This document shows positions 1 to 9,667 of a stretch of 64,000 nucleotides of DNA, piece by piece (within the stretch, counting starts at the first letter, position 1; the number at the start of each line of letters is the position of its first letter). The position numbers and the translations under genes are program-made. The notes under the pieces were generated by a model. That model made no database searches. It was not told the origin of the DNA and worked only from the letters and a program-made list of their open reading frames with translations. The DNA is from Phanerodontia chrysosporium (Eukaryota > Basidiomycota > Agaricomycetes > Polyporales > Phanerochaetaceae): assembly GCA_001910725.1 (NCBI GenBank), contig MJGA01000066.1, positions 1 through 64,000 on the forward strand. The letters run 5' to 3'.

Positions 1-508
1 ATCCCGATTTGTTGCGCGGGGCAAGCAGTGAGCGAGGACATTCATCGAATGATCATTATAGTACATCCTGCATTGCTAGCACGTTCGAAGCGCCTGACTC
101 TGTGTTTCAGGTCGCGGCCTGGAGCTCGCTCTTGCTGTTATGGTCCTGCGCGCATCCCGCAAGGAATTCATTGGCTGCATGATGTCTTTTGAGGGTCGGT
201 CATGCTCACAATACGGCATCCCGTGGAGTTTGGCTGACAACTTGACATGCATCCACAGAGCCATGCGGCCAGATCACTCCATCGGATGCTCCGCAATTTT
301 GCTATGATGAGGCTGACTCTCCACGTAAGAGACCCTTTGCCTGCATCAGTCGTGAGCAGCTCATACATAACAGCATATTCGCATATCGACATTCAATGTG
401 GCATGTCGTGAGACTGGCGAGACATCTTGCAGGCTGGACCTCAGTATATAAAGCGGCCTGAGCACCGGGCTGAACAGACCTACCAACGTCACGTCTATAC
501 CGCAAGAC

Positions 509-652
509 ATGAAGCTCTTTCTCTCTGCGCTCATCCTGCTGGCCGGTGCCGCACAGGGCGCCATGGCCATCTGCCCAGCGTTCTGCGACGAATTCTTCGC
601 CAACCCCACCGGGCCTGTGCCAGAAGCATGTTCGCCTCCAAGCTGTGGCTGA
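509..652 (+). CDS. Small secreted cysteine peptide 1 (47 aa)
   Basis: Founder-like member of a peptide family repeated through the first 31 kb. It begins with a clear signal peptide (residues 1-20: MKLFLSALIL core, small residues before the cut). The mature part of about 27 residues shows C-P-A-F-C, then E-F-F-A-N-P-T-G-P-V-P and a final C-S-P-P-S-C-G, so four cysteines. A TATA box (TATATAAAG, 445-453) lies 56 nt before the ATG, giving a short leader. Six nucleotides after the TGA there is a GTGAGT donor, with acceptors near 690-714, so the 3' UTR probably has an intron. The family is not one I recognise. The function is unknown; a secreted, perhaps disulfide-bonded peptide is inferred from the sequence alone. 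Confidence 0.75.
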   Translation: MKLFLSALILLAGAAQGAMAICPAFCDEFFANPTGPVPEACSPPSCG

Positions 653-1080
653 GGATAGGTGAGTTCGAGAGGCTACACAGTTCAGCGACAGGAACGCTCA
701 TCATAGCACCACAGGAGAACGCCGCCGAGGCAAATATGCATGCTTAGGATCAGCCGTCGCCACGCAAAAGAGACTGTACTGTGTCACTTCGTCTAGAGCA
801 TTCTGGCAACCTACTAACATAGTTCAGTCTTTGGCAGAGCTTCTGGTAGAGACGGTATAACGCATCAATAAGTCATGTATGTTCGTCGTGAGGGTAGGAT
901 GTGTGAAATATGGAAAAGTCTGTACTCCATACACGATGACAGCCTCCAGTGCTTGGTATCGCCGAACAATGATGTGCATACGCAAAGGACATCTACGCGC
1001 GCCGTGTTCGTCCATGCTTTCCAACTGTCCTAGAAGTTCGCTTCAAGCTGCAGACACTTCCTAGAATTTGTACATGATGG

Positions 1081-2990
1081 TCACAATGGTACTCGGCGGT
1101 TCGGGATCCACAGACGAGGCGAATATGCAGCCTGTTTGATAACCTCGAGAATACTCTCACCCCACATCTCGCGCCTCGCAGTCACCTCAGCAGCAATCCA
1201 CGCACCACCACTCATCAGGAGAATCGTGTACAGGCTTGGTGAGAGATCATGCCGCCGACTGTGCACCTTGGTACGATGTAGCAAACGTCGCTATCGTTCG
1301 GCAGCCGAAGCTCCACTCGTTCAGTGCCTATCGGGCCTTCTTGCGAGCCGTATCGGAAGACGCGAAACGTACCGAAGGAAACCACCTTGTGAATATAAGT
1401 TGCCGCGGAAGGAGCACCTAGTTGCGAGCTATCGGCCATTTGTAGCCAAGAGAGCGTAGGCACGAAGTAGTGGCTGATGTTATCCTTAGGGTCCGGCTCG
1501 TATTGCAAAAAGTCATTCCAAGACGGCAAGAGCGCCGTGTCATCCGGCCGCTGCCGCAAGTGCAGGAGGGCGAGTATACTCCGCGAAAACGGATGCAGAT
1601 GCTTGAGTAAGAGAAGCCATGCGAGGCTGGGAGACATCCCCTCCTCGTATACTGGTAATGTCTCGCATTGGAGAATATAAGCGAGGCCGTGCACCTTGTC
1701 GAGTTCTGTAGTACAGTGTCGCTCGCGCATGGCCCGAATGGCGAGGTACCATTGTCCGATCATGTGGCCGCGCATACGCGTTGGGATCCGCCGCGAGCGG
1801 CGGTACTCCTTGAAGAACGCCTTCGCGTCCTCAGAAGAGTCACCTGTGCCACCGCCAAGCAACCAGGACTCCGTTCCCTCTTGCACCGTCCAAGCGCGCT
1901 TGAGCCAGTGTCGGTCGGACGATAACGTCTCCGGGGAAGGATCAAGAGGCAGCCCGAGACCGTTGAAGTAGGTAATGCAGGGGGCGTGCAGCGAATAGAT
2001 ATATCCGATGGTCGGGACATCCAGCTTCCACTCCTCAGCCCTCAGCGTTTCACGCTCCGGTTGCCCGCGTTGACGGAGGGAGAGGACGTCCAGCCAAACG
2101 TACTCAGCGCCGAGGTTGAGCAGCTCCACACGGATATGATCCAGAGTCGTGCCAGCCGGTACGGGAACGGGCCACTCGTAACCGTTGATAGGAGTCAGGA
2201 CATGTGTGCGAGAGTTCTCATGCACCCAGCTGTGCGAGACGGTCCATAGATTCTCAGGTATGACGAAGGCTCCAAAATTCGAGCCTAATACATGAAATGA
2301 TAGAACGCGGTTGCTGTAGAGGTCCCACACGCGACGCGGAAGTACACGGACGTCTTCAAGTACCCGTCCGAAAGGACTGCCTGGCGTGCTTCCTCGTCTC
2401 TCTGCTGCTGGGCAAGGACGTCTGGGAGCAGCTGCCAAGAGTAACGGGAGAGCCAGCGGCGGCGGAGTGACCCGTATGCATGCCCGAAATCGGGAGACGT
2501 GTGGAGTACATGTGCTAAACACGACTCAAGGCCCACCATATCCAGTGTATAACGGGTGCCCGTGACATCGTTGAGCAGCGCCAGCAGTAGGTCTGGGCCA
2601 GAGTCGAGCATCGCATATCAGCCAGGGCGTTAGGGATAGCACCAGGCCCATAGTGGGACCATTGAAGGGGAACGCTGGATCGAGGCTGTGGAATAAGTCG
2701 CAGCTCTCTTCCGTACCCGGATGACAAGAAGAGGTGGTGTTCCGCGAAGAGGGACAAGTGTGCGATCTCGGTGATCCCCCAGGCTATTACGCGTGCCCGG
2801 TTGCAAGCGGTCGAAAAGACACCATCGACTGCCCATAGCGCAGTGACAGAGCGATGGTTGACGAAGGGCGGAATGGATATCGAGTAGTAATCTGGAAGAT
2901 ATGTGCGCCAAGGAGGGCGGCGAACCGCGATGACCTTCCCCAGCAACTTGAAGACAATCCGTTTGCGAGATACATTCTGCATAAACGATA
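1081..2990 (-). pseudogene. HET-domain protein, frame broken three times
   Basis: Paralogue of the intact HET gene at 9668-11592. Homology runs through four overlapping frames. The N-terminal part lies about 2640-2990 and ends with VPLQWSHYGPGAIP. The second part is 2400-2611. The HET core is 1245-2380, with TVSHSWV, then LNLGAEYVWLDVLSLRQ and LDVPTIGYIY, the three blocks expected of a HET domain. The C-terminal part is 1081-1240. Relative to the paralogue each junction fits a net loss of one base, near 2612, 2350 and 1230. HET domains act in non-self recognition and cell death in filamentous fungi; the basidiomycete type is poorly characterised. This is either a recent pseudogene or an intact gene with three base-calling errors. 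The upstream frame up to 3099 also matches sequence upstream of the second HET gene. Confidence 0.75.
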
Positions 2991-3624
2991 TTAATTTGAC
3001 TTCCTTCAGTGAATGAGCTGCACGCACCTCAAGATTGGTGTGGTTCCCTGCTCTGCTCTTGCTACCAAACTCCGAGTTTGCGTCTTCCCAGTCAAGCATG
3101 CCGCGTACACAGGCTGTTTCATGGAGGAGATGAGCCTCTCGAAGACGAGTTTACAACTGAGATTGACCTACGGGTGGGGGAGAAAGTCTGGCTCGATGAG
3201 TTGATGTTCACCGCAGCCTAGCCAGAGGGTCGATCATTGATAATTGAGAAGCCGAGATTATACAGTATCGGACACGTGGCGTAAGGCGGTACATGCCGGG
3301 CGAGCGACGACGCTTTGCAGTGAGAACTCGCGATGGGTGCGCGGTACGCCGTCGGCACCCTGACGCGCTGAGCGAAACAGAGCCTCATGCACATGGGCCA
3401 TACGCATGGCAGCGTTTCATGTCGAATGTCCCATCTAGAATAAGGCCTCTGAATGGAGGAAAAGCGTAAGGCGTCGGAGAGCCCGCAGGCACTGTGGAGG
3501 ACGAACGAACAGAGCAGTGGGCTGCACGGCCAGGTTCGGCCCACGGTGTGATCGGATCAACGGAGATGGGATTTCAGCGCTTCAGCCGCCAGTCACGATA
3601 ATTTCGACCATCTCCCGGACTCTC

Positions 3625-3670
3625 CTCAAGCTTCAAAGCTTCAAGCTTCAAGCTGCAAGCTCGAGCTCAG
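3625..3670. repeat. CAAGCTT-type short tandem repeat
   Basis: Repeats of AAGCTTC/CAAGCTT (AAGCTTCAAAGCTTCAAG and on) occupy this stretch. A very similar run lies at 15584-15612. No gene is seen between about 3220 and 3940. Confidence 0.7.
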
Positions 3671-3946
3671 GCCGTTGACTTTCTCACTGTTTGGCTGGTA
3701 TACTCTGGTGAATGACAGAGGATCTTGCTCCGCGTTGCGACATCGATTCTGGATTCGCAATTACTAGGCGTAGACAGCCGCGTGCTCGCAATGCATGACG
3801 CTTCTGCATCCTATCCATGGGACAGAAATCGTGTCTTCGACACGGTAAGACAACAATTTGTTACGAAATTTAGAGTCTGAGCCTTAGAGAGTGTTCCTGG
3901 ATTATCTTCTGGCACCTTTGGACGTGAGGACGACACGCACGATGTG

Positions 3947-5296
3947 CATCAGGAAACACTGTTTAGCGCCGTAGCGCGCGCGTTGATGACGTCTGCTACC
4001 GTAGCAGCGGCCGCGCGACTCACATCTCCGTAGCCCACGTAGCACTGCGTAGCTGACCTCCCTGCTACGGTGCTCTCCGTAGCACTGTACAAATGGAAGG
4101 AAAATAAAAGCAATAAGTTGTCCTCCAGATAAACTCTACAAGTCGTGAAAAAGCACCAAGCCTGGATATAAGCCTGCATCAGCCATGCCGCAACGTGCAC
4201 TCGCCGGGGAGCATCGTCGAGGACGTTGACCCACTGGCCGAACTACTACCTACCATGATCTATCAACCACTGTCTCAGTTCTGGTCATTTCACACCAGCT
4301 CAGACGTTGGACCATCACTACATGCAGTAATGAACAATCAAGCATCAAGCTTTCGAGTCGAGCAAGGGAAGCAAAACCGAGCACGGCTTTGGAAAGCTTG
4401 AGGTTACGATGGGCGCCAATCCGGTATTTCCCGATGCTGCCGCGTTATCGGCGCAAATTTTAAGCCTCGTCTGTTCTCTGACCTCTACACTCCTCTCTCT
4501 CTCTCGTCCTCGTGCATACTACAGAGAGTGACCACCCGCCAGTTGGATGTACCAAGGAACCCGGTAATGTGATCTTGAAGCCCCTTCTCGTGGCTCATCC
4601 AGCAGGACACCAAGGATAGCCCTTGCCCCTGCGCGTTGTGGGCTCGTCCACAACCGCAAGCTCGTCATCGCGTTAACCCAGCAAGCCACTCGGCCTACTC
4701 GAAGCCTCAATGGCGCGTAATCAGTATCGTCTCAGTGTTGCCGTGTTTTCGGGACCGTGGATCTGTCGGACAGGTGCGTCTCCCTTCTCTCATTGTCATG
4801 TTCGACCCGCTAACCGTCTGCCTGCTGTAGCACCGAGGATGTAACTATGGAGATTGTGACAGAGCTTCGATGGATAGAGCAGTGTGTCAAGTGAGTCTCT
4901 CCGGTACACTTTCGGTGCATTTATGTGGACTTGCGCTTACCTTCGTACTATTCAGATGCTCACCTGCCCTTTATCACTGTAATTGGCAGTGTAGTATGTC
5001 GACTTGGTCGATATAGACATGCACATAGGTGTTTGATGTAGACATGTACATAGGTGTTTGATATCTTATACATTGTTTAGTATTCAACTATTCATTTATG
5101 CTTGCCTGAAAACTGTGTGACATGCTCGACTACAGACAGCTCCTGTAGCTGATGCTTGCCAACTCGTCTGCTACGTAGCACTCCGTAGCCTTGGCGTGGT
5201 GCTACGGGCGCTCCGTAAACCCCAACCTTTCTACCGCACCTACACTGGCTACACCAGCCACGGAGAGCTCCGTAGCAAAGTCAGTGTTTCCTGATG
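3947..5296. mobile_element. Non-autonomous DNA transposon with 15-bp terminal inverted repeats
   Basis: CATCAGGAAACACTG at 3947-3961 recurs as its exact reverse complement at 5282-5296, enclosing 1350 bp without a convincing gene. Just inside both ends lie many copies of CCGTAGC/GCTACGG in both orientations (about 3967-4090 and 5150-5280). That is the subterminal-repeat arrangement typical of hAT- and CACTA-like elements. The inner part (4100-5150) shows only short frames. The flanks do not give a clear target-site duplication; TG flanks both ends but is too short to trust. The superfamily is undetermined. It looks like an internally deleted element that would depend on a transposase elsewhere. 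Confidence 0.7.
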
Positions 5297-5410
5297 TGCT
5301 AGCCACGTCACTCACGCTGGCACCTGCAGGTACTAGGGACATTCATCGTGAGTACAACCACGTTTAGCTAGATTTCTTGGTCTGACCACATACCGTAGAT
5401 TCTGCGCGTC

Positions 5411-5581
5411 CTAGCGAGCAGGACTTGGGCATGTCGGCACGCACTCTATCGGGAAGGTTCCCGGTGGTGCTGCGAGAAAGTCCGGGCAGATGATATCCGG
5501 ACAGGCCCCGGGTCGGGGGCGAGCTTGAGCGGCGTATGCTGCACCAAGAATAATGACGAGTTCAGATAAAGTCAGCTTCAT
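5411..5581 (-). CDS. Small secreted cysteine peptide 2 (56 aa)
   Basis: Divergent family member 115 bp beyond the end of the 1.35-kb transposon. The signal peptide is residues 1-19 (MKLTLSELVIILGAAYAAQA). The mature part has C-P-D-I-I-C-P-D-F-L-A-A-P-P-G then I-E-C-V-P-T-C, keeping the CPxxxC and PPG/PTG landmarks, though one F is missing from the FF pair. A CTTATAAAG TATA box at 5638-5646 is about 58 nt upstream of the ATG. Eighteen bases past the TAG a GTATGT donor begins, with a CTAAAC branch-point-like sequence and a CCCTAG acceptor downstream, so a 3'-UTR intron is likely. Function unknown. Confidence 0.65.
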   Translation of the reverse strand: MKLTLSELVIILGAAYAAQARPRPGACPDIICPDFLAAPPGTFPIECVPTCPSPAR

Positions 5582-5699
5582 GCTGGTATGTTCTGCCGCT
5601 GTCCTTAAGGAGATGACGCTGAGTCTGCGCTGACAGGCTTTATAAGAGAGCATGGCCCGTATCCTTACATCACATCATTCTGGTCTAATCGTTATCTGG

Positions 5700-6615
5700 T
5701 CAGTTGGTCCGCATCAATCAACTATGCCTATGTCTGCGCACCGAAGGAAGGAGGAGCACCCCTGCTCGAAATCGGGCGTACTTAGGGATGGTCCCAGGAT
5801 CTTCTGACCGAGTACAGTGAGAGGACCTCGAGTAGAAGCTCATTCACTAGTATCTGTGAGTCCAGTTGTCCTGAGATTGAACCACGGATGATAACAGGAT
5901 GTCGCAGTGAACCCGAGTAAGGTTCCTAGCGCTATACATCTCTTCCGCAGCAAGTGGATGTCATGCCATTGCTATCAGCTGGGTAGGTGAGATGCTTGCT
6001 CGACTGGTGATGAGATGCTGTTAATAGCGTGCTCAATCTCCTTTTGCACATGTTACGCCGCAGTAGACGTGGGAATCAAGCGCAGCCTCCTGCTATGCTC
6101 GTTTTGTCGCTATCATTCACTTGGACTACAACCTCACATTGGCATCCGACGTTGACCTAGTTCTAGGACGTACATCACTGACGGCCTGTTGTGAATGTAT
6201 AAGCTATATGTAGGAAGCACGAGCCTATATCACCGATCTGTCCAACTCACCCCACGTCAGGCACCTGGACGATTGTCAAAATGAGTACACGTCGCGCTTC
6301 TCGACGATGTGATGCAAGGCACACCATGTGTCCGACGCCGCTCAAACTGGGCAGAAAGTACAGAGCGTAGAATGCTCCACAGTGCTCCGCGTGCCGCGCC
6401 GCGAGCCGCACCGGTCCTCGATCCGGCGCTTGTCCGGACGGTCCATAGACGCCCGGAGCGCCCAGTACCGCTTGACCCGCCCCCTCCGCCCTCCGTCGAT
6501 CACTGATTCGCTGTCGACATGATGCCATGGCTTCGAGTACACACCATCTGTATTTAGTAGTATGAAGTCCTAATTGAGAAGGATTGTTCTAAATCCAGTT
6601 GGGCGAGGTTCTAGG
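5700..6615. other. Intergenic stretch without a recognisable gene
   Basis: Only short unsupported frames are present. No signal peptide, TATA-plus-ATG arrangement or known domain was seen here. Confidence 0.5.
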
Positions 6616-6735
6616 TGTTGATGAGTGGGCGTGAGGCCGACGCGCGACATGCGCGGGCGGGCACGCGCATGTCAGACCCCTGACACCGTGGACCCGGTGT
6701 ACTCTGCGCCGTGAGCGCAAGTCACCCTGCACCTC
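6616..6735 (+). repeat. LTR-like dispersed repeat, copy 1
   Basis: This 120-bp GC-rich block starts TGTTGATGAGTGGGCG and contains TCAGACCCCTGACACCG. It is closely repeated at 13652-13761. The TG start, and in the second copy a TATA box just downstream, resemble the 5' part of a retrotransposon long terminal repeat. The 3' parts of the two copies do not match, so at least one is truncated. A 7-bp TTCTAGG occurs just before this copy and again at about 6805, but the usual CA end is missing. Confidence 0.5.
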
Positions 6736-7011
6736 CTGCTCGGTAGACACGTTATACTGCACCACCCTTACGTGAGCTCGCTGCTCCAGACAGAGAGCGA
6801 ATATTCTAGGTATTTTACGTTATTTTCTCTAATATTCTGAGGCCTGTACATAGACATAGTGTAAATATAGTGTCGGATGACCCACCGAAGACTTCTCTGT
6901 ACAGTATTCTTCAGAAATAAATTATATACTGACTCTGCTTCGTATTCGATCGTTCCCATTCTGTTCAACATCGATCGAGAGAAGCCTTCCGCTTCTGGCT
7001 TGAGCCCGCCC

Positions 7012-7251
7012 CTATGTCGGACCGGCGCAGGAGCAGCTCGGCTCGGCGCGGACCCGCCTCGGAGCGTTCCATTCCACGTACGTTCTCAGGAAAGGGCCGG
7101 GGTGACTGCACTTTGCGCAGTCAGCTGGCATGACGCCAGTCGGCGCGTCGAAAAATGCGTCGCAGGCGAGCGGGCAAGGACCCGAGAACTGGGCAATTGC
7201 GGCCTGCGCGGTGCAGAGCAGAGCAATGAATGCGGGAACAGCGAGCTTCAT
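7012..7251 (-). CDS. Small secreted cysteine peptide 3
   Basis: Canonical family member. The signal peptide is MKLAVPAFIALLCTAQAAIA (1-20). The mature sequence has CPLACDAFFDAPTG, then M-P-A-D-C-A-K-C-S-H-P-G-P, matching the family motif closely. A CTTTATATA box lies at 7302-7310, 51 nt before the ATG. Unlike its relatives it does not meet a stop before the splice donor: GTACGT falls right after the codons F-L-R, with a CATAG acceptor near 7015. The C-terminus is therefore either the read-through given here (79 aa) or continues in a second exon. A base-level error near 7105 could also have removed the usual stop. Function unknown. Confidence 0.65.
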   Translation of the reverse strand: MKLAVPAFIALLCTAQAAIAQFSGPCPLACDAFFDAPTGVMPADCAKCSHPGPFLRTYVEWNAPRRVRAEPSCSCAGPT

Positions 7252-7832
7252 GGTTTGTAACGTTGCGAGGGGAGTGGAGACGTTGTAGCGCGGCGTCGCA
7301 TCTTTATATACGCAGAGCCTGCACAACAGGCTGGACCATACACAAAGCAGGACAGCGTGTAGGTTCTCAGGCCCTCCATCCGAGGCTCGTTGTACCTAAC
7401 AGGCTCCGTCGATAGGCGGCCTGTGGGTACTGTTGGCGATGGGTCTCGGTCATGCTAAATTCAAAGGACGCGGAGCTCCGCGTCGGCTTCATTGACACAC
7501 GCGAGCGACATCAGCGACAAAAGATTGCAGAATTGACTTCATCAAGCTCAAGCCCTACGAGGAGCAGACGTGGGTGGCAAGCACCTCGGACCGAGAACAA
7601 TCTATCCTTCATTGACATAGGTACATCACTGAACTTTCGCTCGCGAGAACCAGTATCTTGTTTTATCCTCTGTACCCGAGACGTCAATCCAAGTCGTCGT
7701 TCCGCGGAGGCATAACTCGCGCTCTGCATCGAGACTCAAGAGAACTGTATAGGGTAATAACGACCGCCTACAGAGCTGCACGTACGTGAGAATCGGCCTC
7801 CCATATGAGCGAAGGGCCTACACGTACCTGCA

Positions 7833-7982
7833 TTAGGAGGACCCTTGACAGTTCCCGCAGCCGTCTGGGACAGGCCCATTCGGCGCCGCAAAGAACGCCT
7901 CGCAATATTGAGGGCAAATATTAGCGACAGCAGCTTGCGCGCCGGCGAGAATAACGAGGATGGCAGGGAGGGTGAACTTCAT
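7833..7982 (-). CDS. Small secreted cysteine peptide 4 (49 aa)
   Basis: Signal peptide MKFTLPAILVILAGAQAAVA (1-20). The mature peptide of 29 residues is N-I-C-P-Q-Y-C-E-A-F-F-A-A-P-N-G-P-V-P followed by D-G-C-G-N-C-Q-G-S-S. The four cysteines and the FF/P(N/T)G core match peptides 1, 3, 5 and 8. A T-rich TATA box (TTTTTATAT, 8024-8032) precedes the ATG by about 42 nt. TGCAG follows the TAA and then a GTACGT donor, with a CTGTAG acceptor near 7773, so a 3'-UTR intron is expected. It lies about 580 bp from peptide 3 and 590 bp from peptide 5 on the same strand, forming a tight trio. Function unknown. Confidence 0.75.
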   Translation of the reverse strand: MKFTLPAILVILAGAQAAVANICPQYCEAFFAAPNGPVPDGCGNCQGSS

Positions 7983-8574
7983 GCTAGGTAACTCTCGTGC
8001 AGCTCCCGAGGCGACGGCGTGCCTTTTTATATGAACCCGCCAGTAGCACTCGTGCCAGCGTCGGCGATAGATACGGTGCCCAATGACAACCAAGTAGGTG
8101 GAGTTCCCTGAACGTCCTGCCCATTGATTCACTGCTCTATGGAGCGGAAGGCCATTTGTCAGTATGAAACATCCATAGACATAAATAGCGTCTCTAAATA
8201 GCGGGCACAAGCGGCGCAGACCGCGGGACGAGTGCCGGTGTGAACTTGGCTACCTGCGTAGATGCTGCCTTGAATTGGTCTCATTCCTTAGTCTTCAGAA
8301 TAACGGCTATGAGAGGCTTCGCAGATGCGTGACTGGTACCCGCATTATGTATTACGTGAAATTGTATCTGTAATGTCTGAAGATACGGTCTCCCTTCCAC
8401 AGGACCTGATTCTGGACAAAGAACAGGATGTAGGTATCGAAGTAGGCAAAGTCCTGGAGGAATCTTACGTTTTTCTAGGGACGTCCTTGCCTAGGAGCGG
8501 GTTGCAAGTCTCTGCAAACGTACAGTGTGAGCCCCAGGCAATGCTCGCAAACTGACGTCTTCACATACCGCTTT

Positions 8575-8745
8575 CTAGGCACAACATATTGCGGGGCTAG
8601 GGATTGGGCACTCCTCGCACCCGGGAGGCGGAGTGTCTCCAGTCGGCGCAGCAAAGAAGGCCTCACATTCGAGGGGGCAAGCGAGGCCGAAGGCAGCCCG
8701 CGCGCCAGCGATGAGAGCGATAAGGGCGGGGAGAGCGAGCTTCAT
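8575..8745 (-). CDS. Small secreted cysteine peptide 5 (56 aa)
   Basis: Signal peptide MKLALPALIALIAGARAAFG (1-20). The mature part reads L-A-C-P-L-E-C-E-A-F-F-A-A-P-T-G, then P-P-G-C-E-E-C and a tail ending A-I-C-C-A. It has six cysteines, two more than the family core. The extra CC near the end should not be read as a prenylation signal, because the protein has a signal peptide and the end is C-C-A, not CaaX. A TATA box (rev. TATAAAT) lies at 8804-8810. The TAG is followed six bases later by a GTATGT donor with a TTGCAG acceptor near 8510. The frame overlaps longer reading frames on the other strand, which I regard as shadows. Confidence 0.7.
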   Translation of the reverse strand: MKLALPALIALIAGARAAFGLACPLECEAFFAAPTGDTPPPGCEECPIPSPAICCA

Positions 8746-8869
8746 GTTTCCTTGGTGTTATGCTTCAAAGTTGCAATGGATGGTGGCAGTAGCCTACATC
8801 GCCATTTATACCCCTTCTATAATCCCGACGTTGCGCCGTCATGATATGACATCTGGCAGTTGAGAGGCT

Positions 8870-9660
8870 GTTGGGGTCGTACTTCCACCAAAACATGTAG
8901 TCAGCATCAAAGTGGCGGGGCTTCAACTTGCATGCTCAGGCACAAATTGTCGTTTTGGCAGTTCTATACCCAGCGCGAAATGTCTTGACGGAGCAATTCG
9001 TGGCCGGAAGTCAGATCTCAGACGCGAACTCGCGCAGTAGAACAAACTCTGCTCACAAGAATGGTTCGCCATTCCGGAAGTCACCCATCTATCAACAGCA
9101 GTGCCTCAAACTCTACAGCCATCCGGCATCCATGCGTGTGCTATAGTTCATTTCCAATCGCCGTCAAATCATGATCAGGAGGCAGTGCAAGCCTTACATA
9201 CCGACATGCTGACACCTGGACCTTATCCAGCCATCTAAACCGCTCTCACAGCACAGCATTAGCTTGCCCGATACCAAGGTGCGTGATATCCGCGGCTTTG
9301 CATGGGAAATCAGAGGTCATTCCGTGTGAATATCACGAGGAACGCTTACCGTGCAGTGCCCGGATGGCTTGCCCAGGAGCTCTGTAGAGTTCCGTTTAGA
9401 TCACATAATGAACACACACTGCAGGTCCAGGAGGTATCAAGACGTTCACGGAGAGAAACGAACACGTTGACGGTTGCGAAGAAACAAACGTGCCTCGGCA
9501 GCTCGGCATTCCGGATCACGCCGGGCGCCACGAAGCTGATGGAATTCCCGAATCCGTCAGCAGAGCCACAAACGGACGACATGTGCACAACGCTCGAAGG
9601 GCAACATAACTATTTAATATGCACTGACTTGTATTTACATCCCTTTCTTTGCTGTTATCA
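8870..9660. other. Intergenic stretch without a recognisable gene
   Basis: Short frames only (for example 9302-9739 +), none with a known domain. This is spacer between peptide 5 and the 3' end of the second HET gene. Confidence 0.45.
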
Positions 9661-9667
9661 TCATCTG

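Noticed and set aside
8575..8745. Idea that the CC-ending peptides are mating pheromones
   Set aside because: Basidiomycete pheromone precursors lack signal peptides and end in CaaX; these have clear signal peptides and no CaaX.
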